This document shows, in pieces, positions 1 through 9,256 of a stretch of 64,000 nt of DNA. The translations under genes were made by a program, and so were the position numbers. The notes under the pieces are model-generated. The model searched no databases, was not told where the DNA came from, and was given only the letters and a program-made list of their open reading frames with translations. How positions within the stretch are numbered: the first letter of the stretch is position 1; each line of letters begins with the position of its first letter. The stretch covers positions 1 through 64,000 of the forward strand of contig WSNO01000013.1 of the NCBI GenBank assembly GCA_009773415.1. The letters are read 5' to 3'. The stretch is from Nitrospirota bacterium. GTDB taxonomy: Bacteria > Nitrospirota > Thermodesulfovibrionia > Thermodesulfovibrionales > Dissulfurispiraceae.

Positions 1-818
1 AAGCCTGACAAATTCATTGGGTGTCAGGTATCCCAGAGCGCTATGCGGTCGCTCCTCATTGTAATCAAGCCGCCACTCTTCAACGACTCTGCGAGCATGC
101 TCCATGCTCATAAACCAGTTCTGATTCAAGCATTCATCTCTGAGCCGTCCGTTGAAGCTTTCAATATGCGCATTATCGACCGGCTTGCCAGGGCGAATGA
201 AGTGCAGCTTCACTCCTCTGGCATAGGCCCATTCGTCCAGAGCATTGCTTATGAACTCCGGACCATGGTCGATGACTATCCGATCCGGAAGCCCTCTGAA
301 TGCTGACACTTGCCCCAGAACCATCGCAACTCTTTTGCCGCCGATTGATGTGTCTACTTCGATGCGAAGACACTCCTTCGTGAAGGTATCAATCAATGTC
401 AGCATCCTCAGCCTTCTACCATTACTGAGTGAGTCAGCAACAAAGTCCATTGCCCACTGCTCTGTCGCCTTCTCCGGCTTGGGCAGATCCACTCTGCTTT
501 GAGCAGCAATCTTCTTTCTTCTGCGTACTCTGAGCGAAAGGTTCTCTTCCTTGTACAACCGTTCCGTCCGCTTATGGTTAACGACCAGTCCCTCTCGTTT
601 CAGAAGAACATGCAGCCGATGACATCCGAATCTCTTGCGTTTCTCCGCTAACTCTTTAATCCGTTTCCGCGCCTCAACATCTCTATCTGGCTGTGCCTCA
701 TACCGGAGTGTATTGCGAGACAATCCGACCAGCTCACATGCTCGCCGCTGACTAAGCCCAAAGCCTTCTACTACGAATGCTACTGCCTGCCGTCGCGCTT
801 TGGGCTTTAGAAGTTTTT
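1..818 (-). CDS. IS3-family transposase orfB (DDE integrase core), partial at window edge
   Basis: The frame with codon ends at positions congruent to 1 mod 3 has no stop from the frameshift site at about 813 down to base 1, ending in ...[11 protein letters not shown]. It carries an HTH_21-like region ([16 protein letters not shown]) and the rve core: first Asp in [10 protein letters not shown], second in VIDHGPEF, and the Glu in [15 protein letters not shown]. It has no obvious own start and is presumably made as an OrfAB fusion by -1 frameshifting at 813-819. The last few residues lie outside the window. Family assignment is firm; the subgroup (IS407/IS51-like) is from recall of typical sequences. 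Confidence 0.88.
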
Positions 819-1073
819 TGAGATCACCGCCTTCAGCGCCTGTTTGTCAAGGGTCAGATCGGCAACGATCTGCTTCAAGCGCCGGTTCTCGTCCTCCAGG
901 TGCCGAAGCCGCTTGATGTCGCTGACGACCATGCCGACATACTTGGCTTTCCAGTTGTAGTAGGTCGCATCACTAACCCCATACTTCCGGCAAATCTCCG
1001 ACACCGTTATCCCCGCCTCGGCTTCCTTCAGTATCTCGACGATCTGCTCCTCGGTGTACCGCGTCTTCTTCAT
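807..1073 (-). CDS. IS3-family transposase orfA (helix-turn-helix)
   Basis: An 88-residue protein of the usual OrfA size. It begins [19 protein letters not shown] and has the HTH signature [19 protein letters not shown]-like at residues 22-42, followed by a leucine-zipper-like helix ([19 protein letters not shown]) at about 54-73. This is the DNA-binding half that recognises the terminal repeats. The last sense codons TCA AAA AAC TTC TAA contain the in-frame heptamer A AAA AAC, the classic -1 slippage signal that fuses it to orfB. It is therefore one of a matched pair and not an independent regulator. Confidence 0.92.
   Translation of the reverse strand: MKKTRYTEEQIVEILKEAEAGITVSEICRKYGVSDATYYNWKAKYVGMVVSDIKRLRHLEDENRRLKQIVADLTLDKQALKAVISKNF
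813..819 (-). promoter_or_regulatory. Programmed -1 ribosomal frameshift site A_AAA_AAC
   Basis: On the minus strand the orfA codons read TCA AAA AAC TTC TAA. Six adenines followed by C in the zero frame form the X_XXY_YYZ heptamer. Slipping back one base enters the open orfB frame (CTT CTA AAG CCC). This is seen directly; its function is known for IS3-family elements. Confidence 0.85.
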
Positions 1074-1117
1074 GCAGGCCTCACTGTTTAGAGTGTTGTA
1101 TCACGACCAACCTCTAA

Positions 1118-1888
1118 TTACAAGTGGCACAGTTTTTCGGGGGGACGTCCCAACCGCAAACAACGCTGAATTGCTGTTTGAAAGGCTGACTCAATTTCAT
1201 GCAGTGCAGCAAAATTAAGCACACGAGTCCCCTCAGGTAATTTATCAAAAGAAAACCATTTCTGTTCAGTTGTTGTTTCTCTAAAAAACATCATAATTGA
1301 ACCAGAAGCAACACGATTGACCCCTTCAATTAGAGTCCGATTGCCATAAACAGATCCGCACTGTAGCAATATTCGTCCTGAGATATAATCAAAATTGTCA
1401 TCGGCAGAAGCAAGAAAACGAGAATTTGTGGAAAATAAAACCAATGAGCCATGCTTTCGATAATACAGAGTCGATATGCCAAAAGCATCACTGATAAAGC
1501 TAAGTTCTCGACCTTTATTTTTAATTATTACCGTCGAAAATACACCATTATATTGACTATTTTTTTTACTCCAGTAGTTCAATATTGTGCTTGAATCTGA
1601 CCACGAATGAACCGGAGGATCAAGAATATATCCACGAAATGCAATAGCATCCAGCACACTATTACTATTATTACTACGCAAGTTAACACCATAAGCTTGA
1701 TGAACTAGGCCTTTGCCTTTTTGCTGAAAAGGAGTACAACTACTTAGAATTATCCAGTTTCTGCCCTTGTTTATAGAAATATTTGAAAATAAAGGCAGTT
1801 GACTTGTATCAAAGTGCAAGTCGACAAATGGATGCCAAGCACCAACAATGAACTCCTCTTGGAAACCCTCTATCGGCATATCTGGCAA
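1118..1888 (-). pseudogene. Asparagine-synthase-like protein, C-terminus removed by IS3 element
   Basis: About 250 residues resemble the N-terminal amidotransferase half of asparagine-synthase-like proteins found in polysaccharide loci: the segments SFISDAFGISTLYYRK, GVNRVASGSIMMFF and FAALHEIESAFQTAIQRCLRLGRP are typical for the end of that domain and the start of the synthetase domain. The canonical nucleophile Met-Cys at residues 1-2 is absent, so the amidotransferase would be inactive in glutaminase terms. The last seven residues (PEKLCHL) come from the IS element, so the whole ATP-binding synthetase domain is missing here. The listed start is TTG at 1888; ATG at 1879 is an alternative. 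The gene is visibly richer in A+T than the polysaccharide genes beside it, suggesting later acquisition. It is last in the operon, 34 bases after the epimerase gene. Confidence 0.7.
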
Positions 1889-1922
1889 TGAAACTTTTAT
1901 ATTTATAAAACCTGCCCTTTCA

Positions 1923-3047
1923 TTAAGCGATCACTGCTGACTTTTTTGATGATAAGATTTCGACAATTCGTTCCGCCGCTTTCCCATCCCACAGTTCCGG
2001 CAGTGTATCCGGTCTCTGCCAGGAGGTGAGAATATGGTTGGCTATTTTGAGAATCGCTTCCGGCTCTACCCCTGCAAGATGATTGGTGCCGTCGGTGACG
2101 GTGACGGGTCGCTCGGTGTTGTTGCGCAGGGTCACGCACGGCACACCGAGAACTGTTGTTTCTTCCTGAATGCCTCCTGAGTCTGTCAGCACAATGCGGG
2201 CCTCTGACACCAGCTTGAGGAAGTCGATATACCCGAGCGGTTCGACAAAGCGAATCGCCTGGGAGCAGGAAATCTGCCACTCGGCAAGACGTTTTTTCGT
2301 GCGGGGATGCACCGGGAAGATGATTGGCAGGGTTCGTGAAATTTCGTTCAGGGCAGTCATAATGCCGCTGAATGTTGCCTCATCGTCCACATTGGACGGG
2401 CGGTGCAGCGTAACGACAGCATACTGCTTCGGCTCGATATGAAGGTCGGTGAGGATAGGCGATTGGGCAGCCCTGGTGCGATGGGTGAGCAGGGTGTCGA
2501 TCATGACATTTCCGACAAAATGAATCTGCTCTTTTGCGATGCCGGCGCGGAGCAGGTTTTCATCGCCCGATGTTTCAGTGGTAAACAGGATGTCCGATAT
2601 GGAGTCGGTCAGGATGCGGTTGATCTCCTCCGGCATTTCCATGTCGAAACTTCTGAGCCCCGCTTCGACATGAATGACTTTTACGCCAAGCTTTTTTGCG
2701 ACAAGGGCGCAGGCGATGGTTGAGTTTACATCGCCGACGACAAGGACGTAGTCGGGCTTCTCTTTCTGGACGATTGGCTCGAAGCTCTTCATGATCTCCG
2801 CAGTCTGCACGGCATGGCTGGCGGAGCCGACTTCGAGGTTGTACTGCGGCTTGGGAATGGCCAGTTCGTCGAAGAAGAGTTTGGACATCTTTTCATCGTA
2901 ATGCTGACCGGTATGCACCAGCACATGGTCGATAGCAGGGTGTTTGCCGCCGGCGTTATGCGCTTCAATCGCCGCACTGATAGGCGCGATTTTCATGAAG
3001 TTTGGCCGGGCTCCGGCAATGGAGAGTATTTTCAGCACATCAGTCAT
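1923..3047 (-). CDS. wecB: UDP-N-acetylglucosamine 2-epimerase (non-hydrolysing)
   Basis: A 374-residue protein that interconverts UDP-GlcNAc and UDP-ManNAc in the cytoplasm, supplying ManNAc-type sugars for surface polysaccharide. Family signatures: GARPNFMKIAPI at residues 12-23, HTGQHYDEKM at 45-54, GDVNST at 105-110, HVEAGLRSFD at 126-135 and the UDP-binding TDSGGIQEE segment near 288-296. Length matches WecB/MnaA. It starts three bases after the stop of the upstream glycosyltransferase gene, so the two are co-transcribed. Family certain; the polysaccharide role is inferred from context. Confidence 0.95.
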   Translation of the reverse strand: MTDVLKILSIAGARPNFMKIAPISAAIEAHNAGGKHPAIDHVLVHTGQHYDEKMSKLFFDELAIPKPQYNLEVGSASHAVQTAEIMKSFEPIVQKEKPDYVLVVGDVNSTIACALVAKKLGVKVIHVEAGLRSFDMEMPEEINRILTDSISDILFTTETSGDENLLRAGIAKEQIHFVGNVMIDTLLTHRTRAAQSPILTDLHIEPKQYAVVTLHRPSNVDDEATFSGIMTALNEISRTLPIIFPVHPRTKKRLAEWQISCSQAIRFVEPLGYIDFLKLVSEARIVLTDSGGIQEETTVLGVPCVTLRNNTERPVTVTDGTNHLAGVEPEAILKIANHILTSWQRPDTLPELWDGKAAERIVEILSSKKSAVIA

Positions 3048-3050
3048 TCT

Positions 3051-4199
3051 CTAGCTTCCTCCCTTATACGCGGCCCGCCAGGTTGCTGCAGAACTCCCCC
3101 TGAGCCATTTCCAGCATCCCGCAACCGCGGCAGTATTCAGCACGGCAAAAAAATAGATGAAGCTGATTCCCTTTGTCTTTTGAAGCGTTGGGCAAAGCGC
3201 CGCGGCGCCTGCCAAAGCATAGCACCCGAGCTGCGCAAAAAATAACGCCTGATAAAACGGCGCGGGCAGCAGCGCTGAACTTGCCATCAGGCACATGAGC
3301 CAGAAGGGAACTTTTACCCGAAAAATTTTATGGCTCATAAAACGCATCCATACCGGGTTCATGCCGGGCACCATGAGCCACGGTGAAATGCTCAGCAGCT
3401 GCCAGTTGCCGGTGAGGGTTCTGACCTTCCGCTTCCACTCCTGTCCTGCGTCTTTGGAAACAACATCATGCGCGGAGGCGGATGAATCGAAAACAACCCG
3501 GTGACCTTGTCGAACTATATTCATCGGGGTAAGCACATCGTCCAAAATGGTTCCGGCAGGAAGGGGTTTGTAGAGCGCACGCCGGACAGCATAGATACAG
3601 CCTGATGCGCCGATGACCGAGCCGGTGACGCTTTCCATGCGGCGAACCGCTTTTTCATACTTCCAGTATGCCCCCATTTCGGCACCGACATCGCTGTCCG
3701 TGCTATTGAGGAAAACCAGCTCGCCCCCGGCACAGCCGACAGAGGGATCGGCAAAATTGGCGGCCAGTTCGCGAATGACCGTGGGATCAAACTGCTGGCG
3801 GGCATCGGCAAACACGACGATCTCGCCCCCGGCAGCCGCAACCCCGGCATTGACCGCAATGGCCTTCCCTGCCGGCGATGCCACCCTGATGAGTTTCACT
3901 CGTCTGTCCGGAAAGGATTCGACAAGCGCGTCGGTGCCGTCATCTGACCCGTCGGACACAACAAGAATCTCCACGTTTTCTGCCGGATAGTCCTGTTGGC
4001 AAAGATTCCGCAGGCGTGCAGCAATATGGTCCGACTCATTGCGCACTGCAAGCACGACTGAAACCGGCGGTTGTATAGGGCTTTTCATAATTGGTCTTTT
4101 TTTCAGTTTTGTGAGAACCAAAAGCAACAACGGATACCCAGCGTAGGTATACAGTATTAATGCTGCAGCAAGCCAGAAGATTAGTTCGATATGAAACAT
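3051..4199 (-). CDS. Membrane-anchored family-2 glycosyltransferase
   Basis: A 382-residue processive-type GT2. There is one membrane segment at about 5-25, then the GT-A domain: SVVLAVRNESDHI at 48-60, LVVSDGSDDGTD at 79-90, the acidic metal-site region FADARQQFDPTVI near 130 (DAR instead of the usual DAD/DxD), the ILDDVLTP acid motif and a QEWKRKVRTLTGNW segment equivalent to QxxRW. Two or three hydrophobic segments follow from residue 290 on. It probably adds a sugar to the lipid-linked repeat unit at the inner membrane. It lies in the exosortase-type polysaccharide operon, tightly linked to wecB. Donor and acceptor cannot be read from sequence. Confidence 0.9.
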   Translation of the reverse strand: MFHIELIFWLAAALILYTYAGYPLLLLVLTKLKKRPIMKSPIQPPVSVVLAVRNESDHIAARLRNLCQQDYPAENVEILVVSDGSDDGTDALVESFPDRRVKLIRVASPAGKAIAVNAGVAAAGGEIVVFADARQQFDPTVIRELAANFADPSVGCAGGELVFLNSTDSDVGAEMGAYWKYEKAVRRMESVTGSVIGASGCIYAVRRALYKPLPAGTILDDVLTPMNIVRQGHRVVFDSSASAHDVVSKDAGQEWKRKVRTLTGNWQLLSISPWLMVPGMNPVWMRFMSHKIFRVKVPFWLMCLMASSALLPAPFYQALFFAQLGCYALAGAAALCPTLQKTKGISFIYFFAVLNTAAVAGCWKWLRGSSAATWRAAYKGGS

Positions 4200-4294
4200 A
4201 GGAACAGGGGTTCAAGCGGCGGAAAAACGGTGATCAGTGATGCACAATGCGAATCGGCAACGGCAAAAGCAGGAACTGACATGAACCTTTTTTA

Positions 4295-5560
4295 TCAGAA
4301 TGCAGCAACTGCGCTCACGACAAAGCGGTTGTTGTGATAATTGTCTGTGGTTGTTTCGGGAGTGCTCAGGTTGGTAAAGCTATAATTCGCAGTCATCGAT
4401 ATCTTCTGCGTCAGCGCATAGGTCAGCGGCAGGGAGATCAGGAATCGCTTCGTCTTGGATTCCAAGCCGAGTCTGCGCTCAATCCTCTCGAGCATGACAT
4501 CACATCCGGCGGTCATCAGCGGAGTAAGTTCGTATTTCAGCCCGGCACGCGCGCCGTATGTCTGGGTGTCGAGACGGTCGACGTCCGTCCGGTAGTTCTT
4601 GTTCAGATATATGCCGCCCGTCAGCACCGTGCGGGGAAATATCTTCTGAAGATTCAGCGCGTAGGCGTTAATGCGACGCGGGGTCGATGACGGATTGTCC
4701 TCGAATTTCTGCTGCGCGGTCAGCATGACCAGAAGCGTATCGAATGCATGCACCAACCCCCCGGACAAAAAGAGGTTGCTTTGGGAACTGCCGTTGTCGT
4801 AATCGACCCACGTATTGCCGAACGCAAAAGAAATATATGAATCCTGCGCATACACGTATTTCGGACCGGCCGTCGCTTCATGACGCCAGAAGTTATAGGT
4901 GGACGCTTCTTCGCGAGTAACGGTGTAATTGCCGTTGAAAAGCAGATTGCTCATGACTTCGTACTGCGCCTGCAGATAGCCGACATGGTCGCGCTTGGGA
5001 ATCGAAGCAGCATCTTTATACCAGATGTCAATAAATTTGTAGCCGGTCGTGAGCGTCAGCAGCGAAGACGGCCTGAGAATAAAATACGGATGAACGGTAA
5101 AAGTATTGCTGTCGGTCTGGTTGACAAACGAGCTTTCCTGCGCATAGTCGCGGGACGTATCGAGGGAAACGCGCTTGTAGACATCGCTGACTTCAAGGTA
5201 GAGAGTGTCTTTGAGCACCTGCAGACGGGTGATTGCATTCAGCGAAAACGGGTTGTCGCTCTGTTTCGTGTTTTTTGCATAGATACGCTGGGTGTAAGCA
5301 CCTGCCACATCCGCGAAAAGCACCGGGTCGTTCAGCGTGAAACGGAGCCCCGGCGTAATCCCGGTAATATAGTCGTCACGGCGATCTGTCCGCGAGAGAA
5401 AAATATTGTCATTGTATTCCTGAGAAAGCGTGAGCGAAGGCTGCAGCTTGTAGTCGGCAGCCGTTGCGGCTCCGGGGCGATCCATGAAGCACAGCGTCGC
5501 AATCATGAGCGCGATTAATGCAAGTCCCTTATAATTCATATTGTTCAATAATATCCTCAC
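4295..5560 (-). CDS. PEP-CTERM-system outer-membrane beta-barrel protein
   Basis: A 421-residue protein with a signal peptide (hydrophobic GLALIALMIATLCFM, cleavage near ATAA-DYK) and then many short alternating hydrophobic strands typical of a porin-like barrel, ending in a strand with terminal Phe (RFVVSAVAAF). Early residues QPSLTLSQEYNDNIFLSR are typical of the exosortase-associated outer-membrane family that sits in these operons (TIGR03016-like/EpsL-like). The likely role is polysaccharide passage or anchoring at the outer membrane. The listed start is GTG at 5560; ATG at 5539 is an alternative and neither has a clean Shine-Dalgarno. 235 bases separate it from the ATPase gene upstream. 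Confidence 0.8.
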   Translation of the reverse strand: MRILLNNMNYKGLALIALMIATLCFMDRPGAATAADYKLQPSLTLSQEYNDNIFLSRTDRRDDYITGITPGLRFTLNDPVLFADVAGAYTQRIYAKNTKQSDNPFSLNAITRLQVLKDTLYLEVSDVYKRVSLDTSRDYAQESSFVNQTDSNTFTVHPYFILRPSSLLTLTTGYKFIDIWYKDAASIPKRDHVGYLQAQYEVMSNLLFNGNYTVTREEASTYNFWRHEATAGPKYVYAQDSYISFAFGNTWVDYDNGSSQSNLFLSGGLVHAFDTLLVMLTAQQKFEDNPSSTPRRINAYALNLQKIFPRTVLTGGIYLNKNYRTDVDRLDTQTYGARAGLKYELTPLMTAGCDVMLERIERRLGLESKTKRFLISLPLTYALTQKISMTANYSFTNLSTPETTTDNYHNNRFVVSAVAAF

Positions 5561-5795
5561 CGTTCTCTGATTTTCAACACCTTTTTTTACTGCTCCGCCC
5601 TCTCAGTCACAAAAAGAGACCGGGAAGGATCACTATCAGAAACTCTACGCGTCACATGCTCGGCGGTTCGGGAGATGCCGGACTCACTGCACAGAGAATT
5701 CCAAGGTTCGGGATCCTCTCGTTTCTGTGCTCCGGGGTCGTCGGTCAGATCATTCTGCAAGCCCTTTGCCCTTGAATCCCCGGATTATGTTTCCT

Positions 5796-6995
5796 TTACC
5801 CAAACAGCCGTTTCATGAGCGACTTTTTTTCCACTTCAGGCAGCGCGGCGCGTTGCTGTTCGACTGCCGGCTGCGGCTTTGACCGCTCTTCTTTTAGTGC
5901 GGCAATCGCCCGGTGCAGTTCAGAGAGTGCGGGCTCGATCTGGTCGGTCTGCCGACGCACGTTCTGCTCAAGCATCTCGAGACGCTGCTCTATTCGTGGC
6001 GACGGGGCTGATTCCGGAATGGGCTGTTTCGCTTTCTCGAGCCGGTTAAATCGCAAGTTGATGTAGTTGATGAGTGTTTGCAGCGACTCGCCTCCGGCTT
6101 CGGCTTTTGCGGAAGCAGAAGCCTCTTTCCCGTTGCCGGGCAGGTGAACTTCAGGCTGAGGGACTTCCGGGTCGACTCCCCAGCACCGGTTTTCGATATC
6201 CATATCCTGTGCGATATCCTTTACCATGCCGGCGGTTATTTCCCGCGACTGTTCGACAAAAGCAGCCAGCAGCAGAAAATCGCACATCGTATTGATGAGG
6301 CGCGGAATGCCCCGGGAATGTTCATAGACATGATCCACGGCTTCATCGGAAAACGCAACACAGTCGCGGTTTCCTGCACGTTCAAGGCGGTGGTAGATAT
6401 ACTCTTCGACCTCTTCGCGGGTAAGCGGATAGAGGTGGCACGAAATACTGATGCGCTGCTGGAGCTGCCGAAGCTCGGGCCGGGCCAGAATGCGCCGCAG
6501 CTCCGGCTGGCCGACCAGAATAATCTGCAGGAGCTTCGTCTTTCCGGTCTCAAGATTGGAGAGCATGCGCAGGTCTTCGAGCAATTCGATGTTAAGATTC
6601 TGTGCTTCGTCGATAATCAGAATGGCATGGCTGCCGGCCGCAAACCGCTGGATCAGAAACTCGTACAGCTCCCGGAGCAGCTGCACCTTGTCTTTCCCCT
6701 GCGAAACAATCCCGAACTCATCATTGATCATGGCGAGAAGCTGCTCAAACGTCACGCGGGTGTTGAAAATGCGGGCAATCGAGACAGAGCGGTTGAGCGA
6801 CTTGAGCATGGTCTGAATGAGCATCGTCTTGCCCGAGCCGACCTCGCCGGTCAGCAGAACGAACCCGAGGCGCTCTCTGATGCCGTAATCCAGATAGGAG
6901 ATAGCGCGCTTGTGCGTTTGGCTCGGATACAGATAATCAGGGTCGGGAACCAGCTCAAACGGCTTGTTGTGAAGACGGAAGAACTCGGTATACAC
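5796..6995 (-). CDS. XrtA-associated AAA ATPase (ExeA/GspA-like)
   Basis: A 399-residue protein. Walker A TGEVGSGKTM is at residues 49-58, Walker B AILIIDEAQNL near 120-130, then a sensor-type Arg region (QQRISISCHLYPLTREE). The typical opening MYTEFFRLHNKPFELVPDP is that of the exosortase-associated ATPase family (TIGR03015-like). The C-terminal third is a predicted coiled coil (EQRLEMLEQNVRRQTDQIE). It likely energises assembly or export of the polysaccharide at the inner membrane; the substrate is not known for the family. It begins two bases after the tyrosine kinase gene stop, so the genes are translationally linked. Confidence 0.9.
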   Translation of the reverse strand: MYTEFFRLHNKPFELVPDPDYLYPSQTHKRAISYLDYGIRERLGFVLLTGEVGSGKTMLIQTMLKSLNRSVSIARIFNTRVTFEQLLAMINDEFGIVSQGKDKVQLLRELYEFLIQRFAAGSHAILIIDEAQNLNIELLEDLRMLSNLETGKTKLLQIILVGQPELRRILARPELRQLQQRISISCHLYPLTREEVEEYIYHRLERAGNRDCVAFSDEAVDHVYEHSRGIPRLINTMCDFLLLAAFVEQSREITAGMVKDIAQDMDIENRCWGVDPEVPQPEVHLPGNGKEASASAKAEAGGESLQTLINYINLRFNRLEKAKQPIPESAPSPRIEQRLEMLEQNVRRQTDQIEPALSELHRAIAALKEERSKPQPAVEQQRAALPEVEKKSLMKRLFG

Positions 6996-6997
6996 GC

Positions 6998-7828
6998 CTA
7001 GGCTTCCCTAGCCGCGTCGCCTTGGGTGTAGTAATAATACCCGTGCTGCGGGCCGAGATTTTCAGGCGATACGTTGCTGAAGACAAACCCGAGAATGCGG
7101 CGGTCATGGAGAAGCTCCAGGGAATCCCGCACACTGCGTTCCGGCACCGCTCCTTCGGCAACCACAAAAACGATGCCGTCGACGAGCGAAGCGAGATTGC
7201 GGGTTTCTGCCACCGGCAGAACCGGCGGGGCGTCGATAATCACATAGCGGTCGCTGTAGCGATTCTTGATCTCATTGAAGAGCACTTTCATCTTCTGGGA
7301 AGCAAGCAGCTCCGTCGGGTTCGGCACGGCGCGACCGGAGGGCAGCAGTGTGAGCTTGCCGATTGTCGTCTTTATGAGGACTTTGCCCATGTCGAGCCCG
7401 TCGGCCAGGCAGTCGGTCAGGCCGGGGCGTTCACCAATATGCAAGTACTGCTGAAGGGACGGACGCCGGAGATCCGCATCGACAAAGAGGACGGTATTGT
7501 CAAACTCCTGGGCAAGGGCGATGGCCAGATTAATGGCGGTAACGCTCTTGCCCTCTCCGCCGCCGGCGCTCGTCACCATCACGGTGTTGCCGTTGTCATG
7601 AAGGCTGAGCTCCCTTATAATCATGGTTTTCAGCTTGCGGTACTCCTCGGCGAAAATATTCCTGTCGGAGTCGCTCGTGATGATATACGGACTGGTAATT
7701 TCTACAGCCTGCGCTCCTGACGCATCATACTCCGGCAGCCGGGCTGCAAAAGGTTCGGCAACACCGGCCGCGCCCTCGCCTTTCCGCATCTGCATCGCCT
7801 TCTGAAGTGCCTCGTCTATTCTGCTCAT
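6998..7828 (-). CDS. XrtA-associated tyrosine autokinase (CpsD/CapB type)
   Basis: A 276-residue bacterial tyrosine kinase domain. Walker A is GGGEGKSVTAINLA near 90-103, Walker A' VLFVDADLRRPSL near 115-127 and Walker B YVIIDAPPV near 200. The C-terminus has the clustered tyrosines HGYYYYTQG that are the usual autophosphorylation sites. It is the cytoplasmic partner of the chain-length protein encoded directly upstream (21-base gap) and controls polymer length and export by phosphorylation cycling. Gene order matches exosortase-type EPS operons. Function is from family knowledge. Confidence 0.93.
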   Translation of the reverse strand: MSRIDEALQKAMQMRKGEGAAGVAEPFAARLPEYDASGAQAVEITSPYIITSDSDRNIFAEEYRKLKTMIIRELSLHDNGNTVMVTSAGGGEGKSVTAINLAIALAQEFDNTVLFVDADLRRPSLQQYLHIGERPGLTDCLADGLDMGKVLIKTTIGKLTLLPSGRAVPNPTELLASQKMKVLFNEIKNRYSDRYVIIDAPPVLPVAETRNLASLVDGIVFVVAEGAVPERSVRDSLELLHDRRILGFVFSNVSPENLGPQHGYYYYTQGDAAREA

Positions 7829-7849
7829 GTTTTGTTGTTCCGAACCTTT

Positions 7850-9244
7850 CTAGAGTACTTTCCTGACCATGCCCCTGATGTCGGCAAGTCCGAAGTTCAT
7901 CTGGTCAAGCGTAAAATCGATCGGCGAATATCCGACCGCTTCGAGTATCAGCATGACGCCGAGAAAAACGCCGAAAACCGCGGAGATCTGATAGACCCGG
8001 AGATCTTTTTTCCGCTGCGCTTCAAGATCGGCGGCAAGCACCATGCGCGGAATTACCGCAAGCACCGGAAGACCGAAGGACTTCAGGGTATCGACCGACC
8101 GGACAGATGAATTCATCTGGTCGCGGAGGACAATAAGTCCCACCCCCCCGGCAATGCCGGACGCAATCCCGAGCAGGATAATAATAACGCGATTCGGACT
8201 TGCCGGTTTGTCGGGAGGAATAGCCGGGTCGATGATACGGAACGTGGCGGACTTATCCTGTATCTGCATCTGCTTGGAGAGCTCCGACTTGTTCAGGCGC
8301 CCGGCAAGCTCATCGAGAGTGGTTTTAAACGACTCGCGCTCACGGTCAAGCGCAATAAGCTTCGCCTTGTCTTCCGGCAAGAGCCCGCGCAGTGAATACC
8401 TGCGGCCATCCCTGCCAGCAGTCGTTTCCTCAATGGAGCTGCTGCCCGATGCCCCTGCTTCGCTGACCAGGAAGCGCTCGGAACTCGGCCGCGACTTCAT
8501 ATCGACTATCTCGGCCTTCAGCCTGACCACGTCAGGATGGGTATCGGTATACCGGAGCTGAAGATCAGCAAGCCTGGATTCAAGGATCTGCGCTTTGTCC
8601 CTGACCGTCCCCGCGCGCCGCTCTCCCTGCCCGGCTGCGCGGACCCCCTTCACCTGCACAAAAGCGGTAAGATCGGTCTCAGCCTTGTCGAGCTTTTCCT
8701 TGAAGTGCGCGATCTGCTCCTCCATGAACCGCGTTGCGCCAAACGACTCTTCCCGCTTGGACGCAACATTCTCTTCGACATAGCGCCGGATGAGAGTATT
8801 GACAAAATCGCTCGCAATCTTCGGGTTTGAACCCTTGTACGAGACGGTAAAAAGATCTGTCTCTCTCCTGTCTTCCTTGGTTTTGACTATTGTTCCCTTC
8901 TGGAACTCAAGCACAAGCTCTTCGGTCTTCCGCGTATCCGCCTTGTTCGGGTTGAGGTCCAGGTCCTCGACTACCTTGGCAAGCAGCGTCCGGCTGAGCA
9001 TGGTGTATTGAAGCACCCGCAGGCGGTCTTCCATGGACGGGGAAATCGCCATGCCCTTGATGAGGTCGTTGATGATGCTGCGCTCGATAAAGACAGTGGA
9101 TTTCGCTTCAAATTTTCTCGGGAGGATGAAGCTCACCACGAGAAACAGCGACATAATCCCGATGGCGGTCGCTGCAAATAGCCGCTTGTTCTTGTTCAGC
9201 AGCAGCAGGTACCGCCTGATGTTGAATTGTTCGTTTGGCTCCAT
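7850..9244 (-). CDS. XrtA-system polysaccharide chain-length determinant (Wzz/PCP family)
   Basis: A 464-residue polysaccharide co-polymerase. The first membrane helix is at about 17-38 (LFAATAIGIMSLFLVVSFIL), followed by a long periplasmic coiled-coil region (FMEEQIAHFKEKLDKAETDL and following). The proline-rich DPAIPPDKPASPNR motif precedes the second membrane helix VIIILLGIASGIAGG near 345-360; a further hydrophobic stretch (FGVFLGVMLILEAV) follows. Architecture and length fit the exosortase-associated chain-length family (TIGR03007-like). It works with the kinase downstream and the export protein upstream (12-base gap). Confidence 0.92.
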   Translation of the reverse strand: MEPNEQFNIRRYLLLLNKNKRLFAATAIGIMSLFLVVSFILPRKFEAKSTVFIERSIINDLIKGMAISPSMEDRLRVLQYTMLSRTLLAKVVEDLDLNPNKADTRKTEELVLEFQKGTIVKTKEDRRETDLFTVSYKGSNPKIASDFVNTLIRRYVEENVASKREESFGATRFMEEQIAHFKEKLDKAETDLTAFVQVKGVRAAGQGERRAGTVRDKAQILESRLADLQLRYTDTHPDVVRLKAEIVDMKSRPSSERFLVSEAGASGSSSIEETTAGRDGRRYSLRGLLPEDKAKLIALDRERESFKTTLDELAGRLNKSELSKQMQIQDKSATFRIIDPAIPPDKPASPNRVIIILLGIASGIAGGVGLIVLRDQMNSSVRSVDTLKSFGLPVLAVIPRMVLAADLEAQRKKDLRVYQISAVFGVFLGVMLILEAVGYSPIDFTLDQMNFGLADIRGMVRKVL

Positions 9245-9256
9245 GCCACGATCCCC

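Larger units (their letters stand above)
1..1132 (-). mobile_element. IS3-family insertion sequence (IS407/IS51-like), left part cut by window edge
   Basis: The element consists of orfA and orfB in overlapping frames joined by an A_AAA_AAC slippery heptamer at 813-819. Its inner boundary lies near 1130, because the asparagine-synthase-like reading frame upstream turns into non-family residues there and stops at 1118. The other end is outside the window, so terminal repeats and target duplication cannot be compared. orfB stays open to base 1, so the element looks potentially active. The boundary position is an estimate. Confidence 0.85.
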
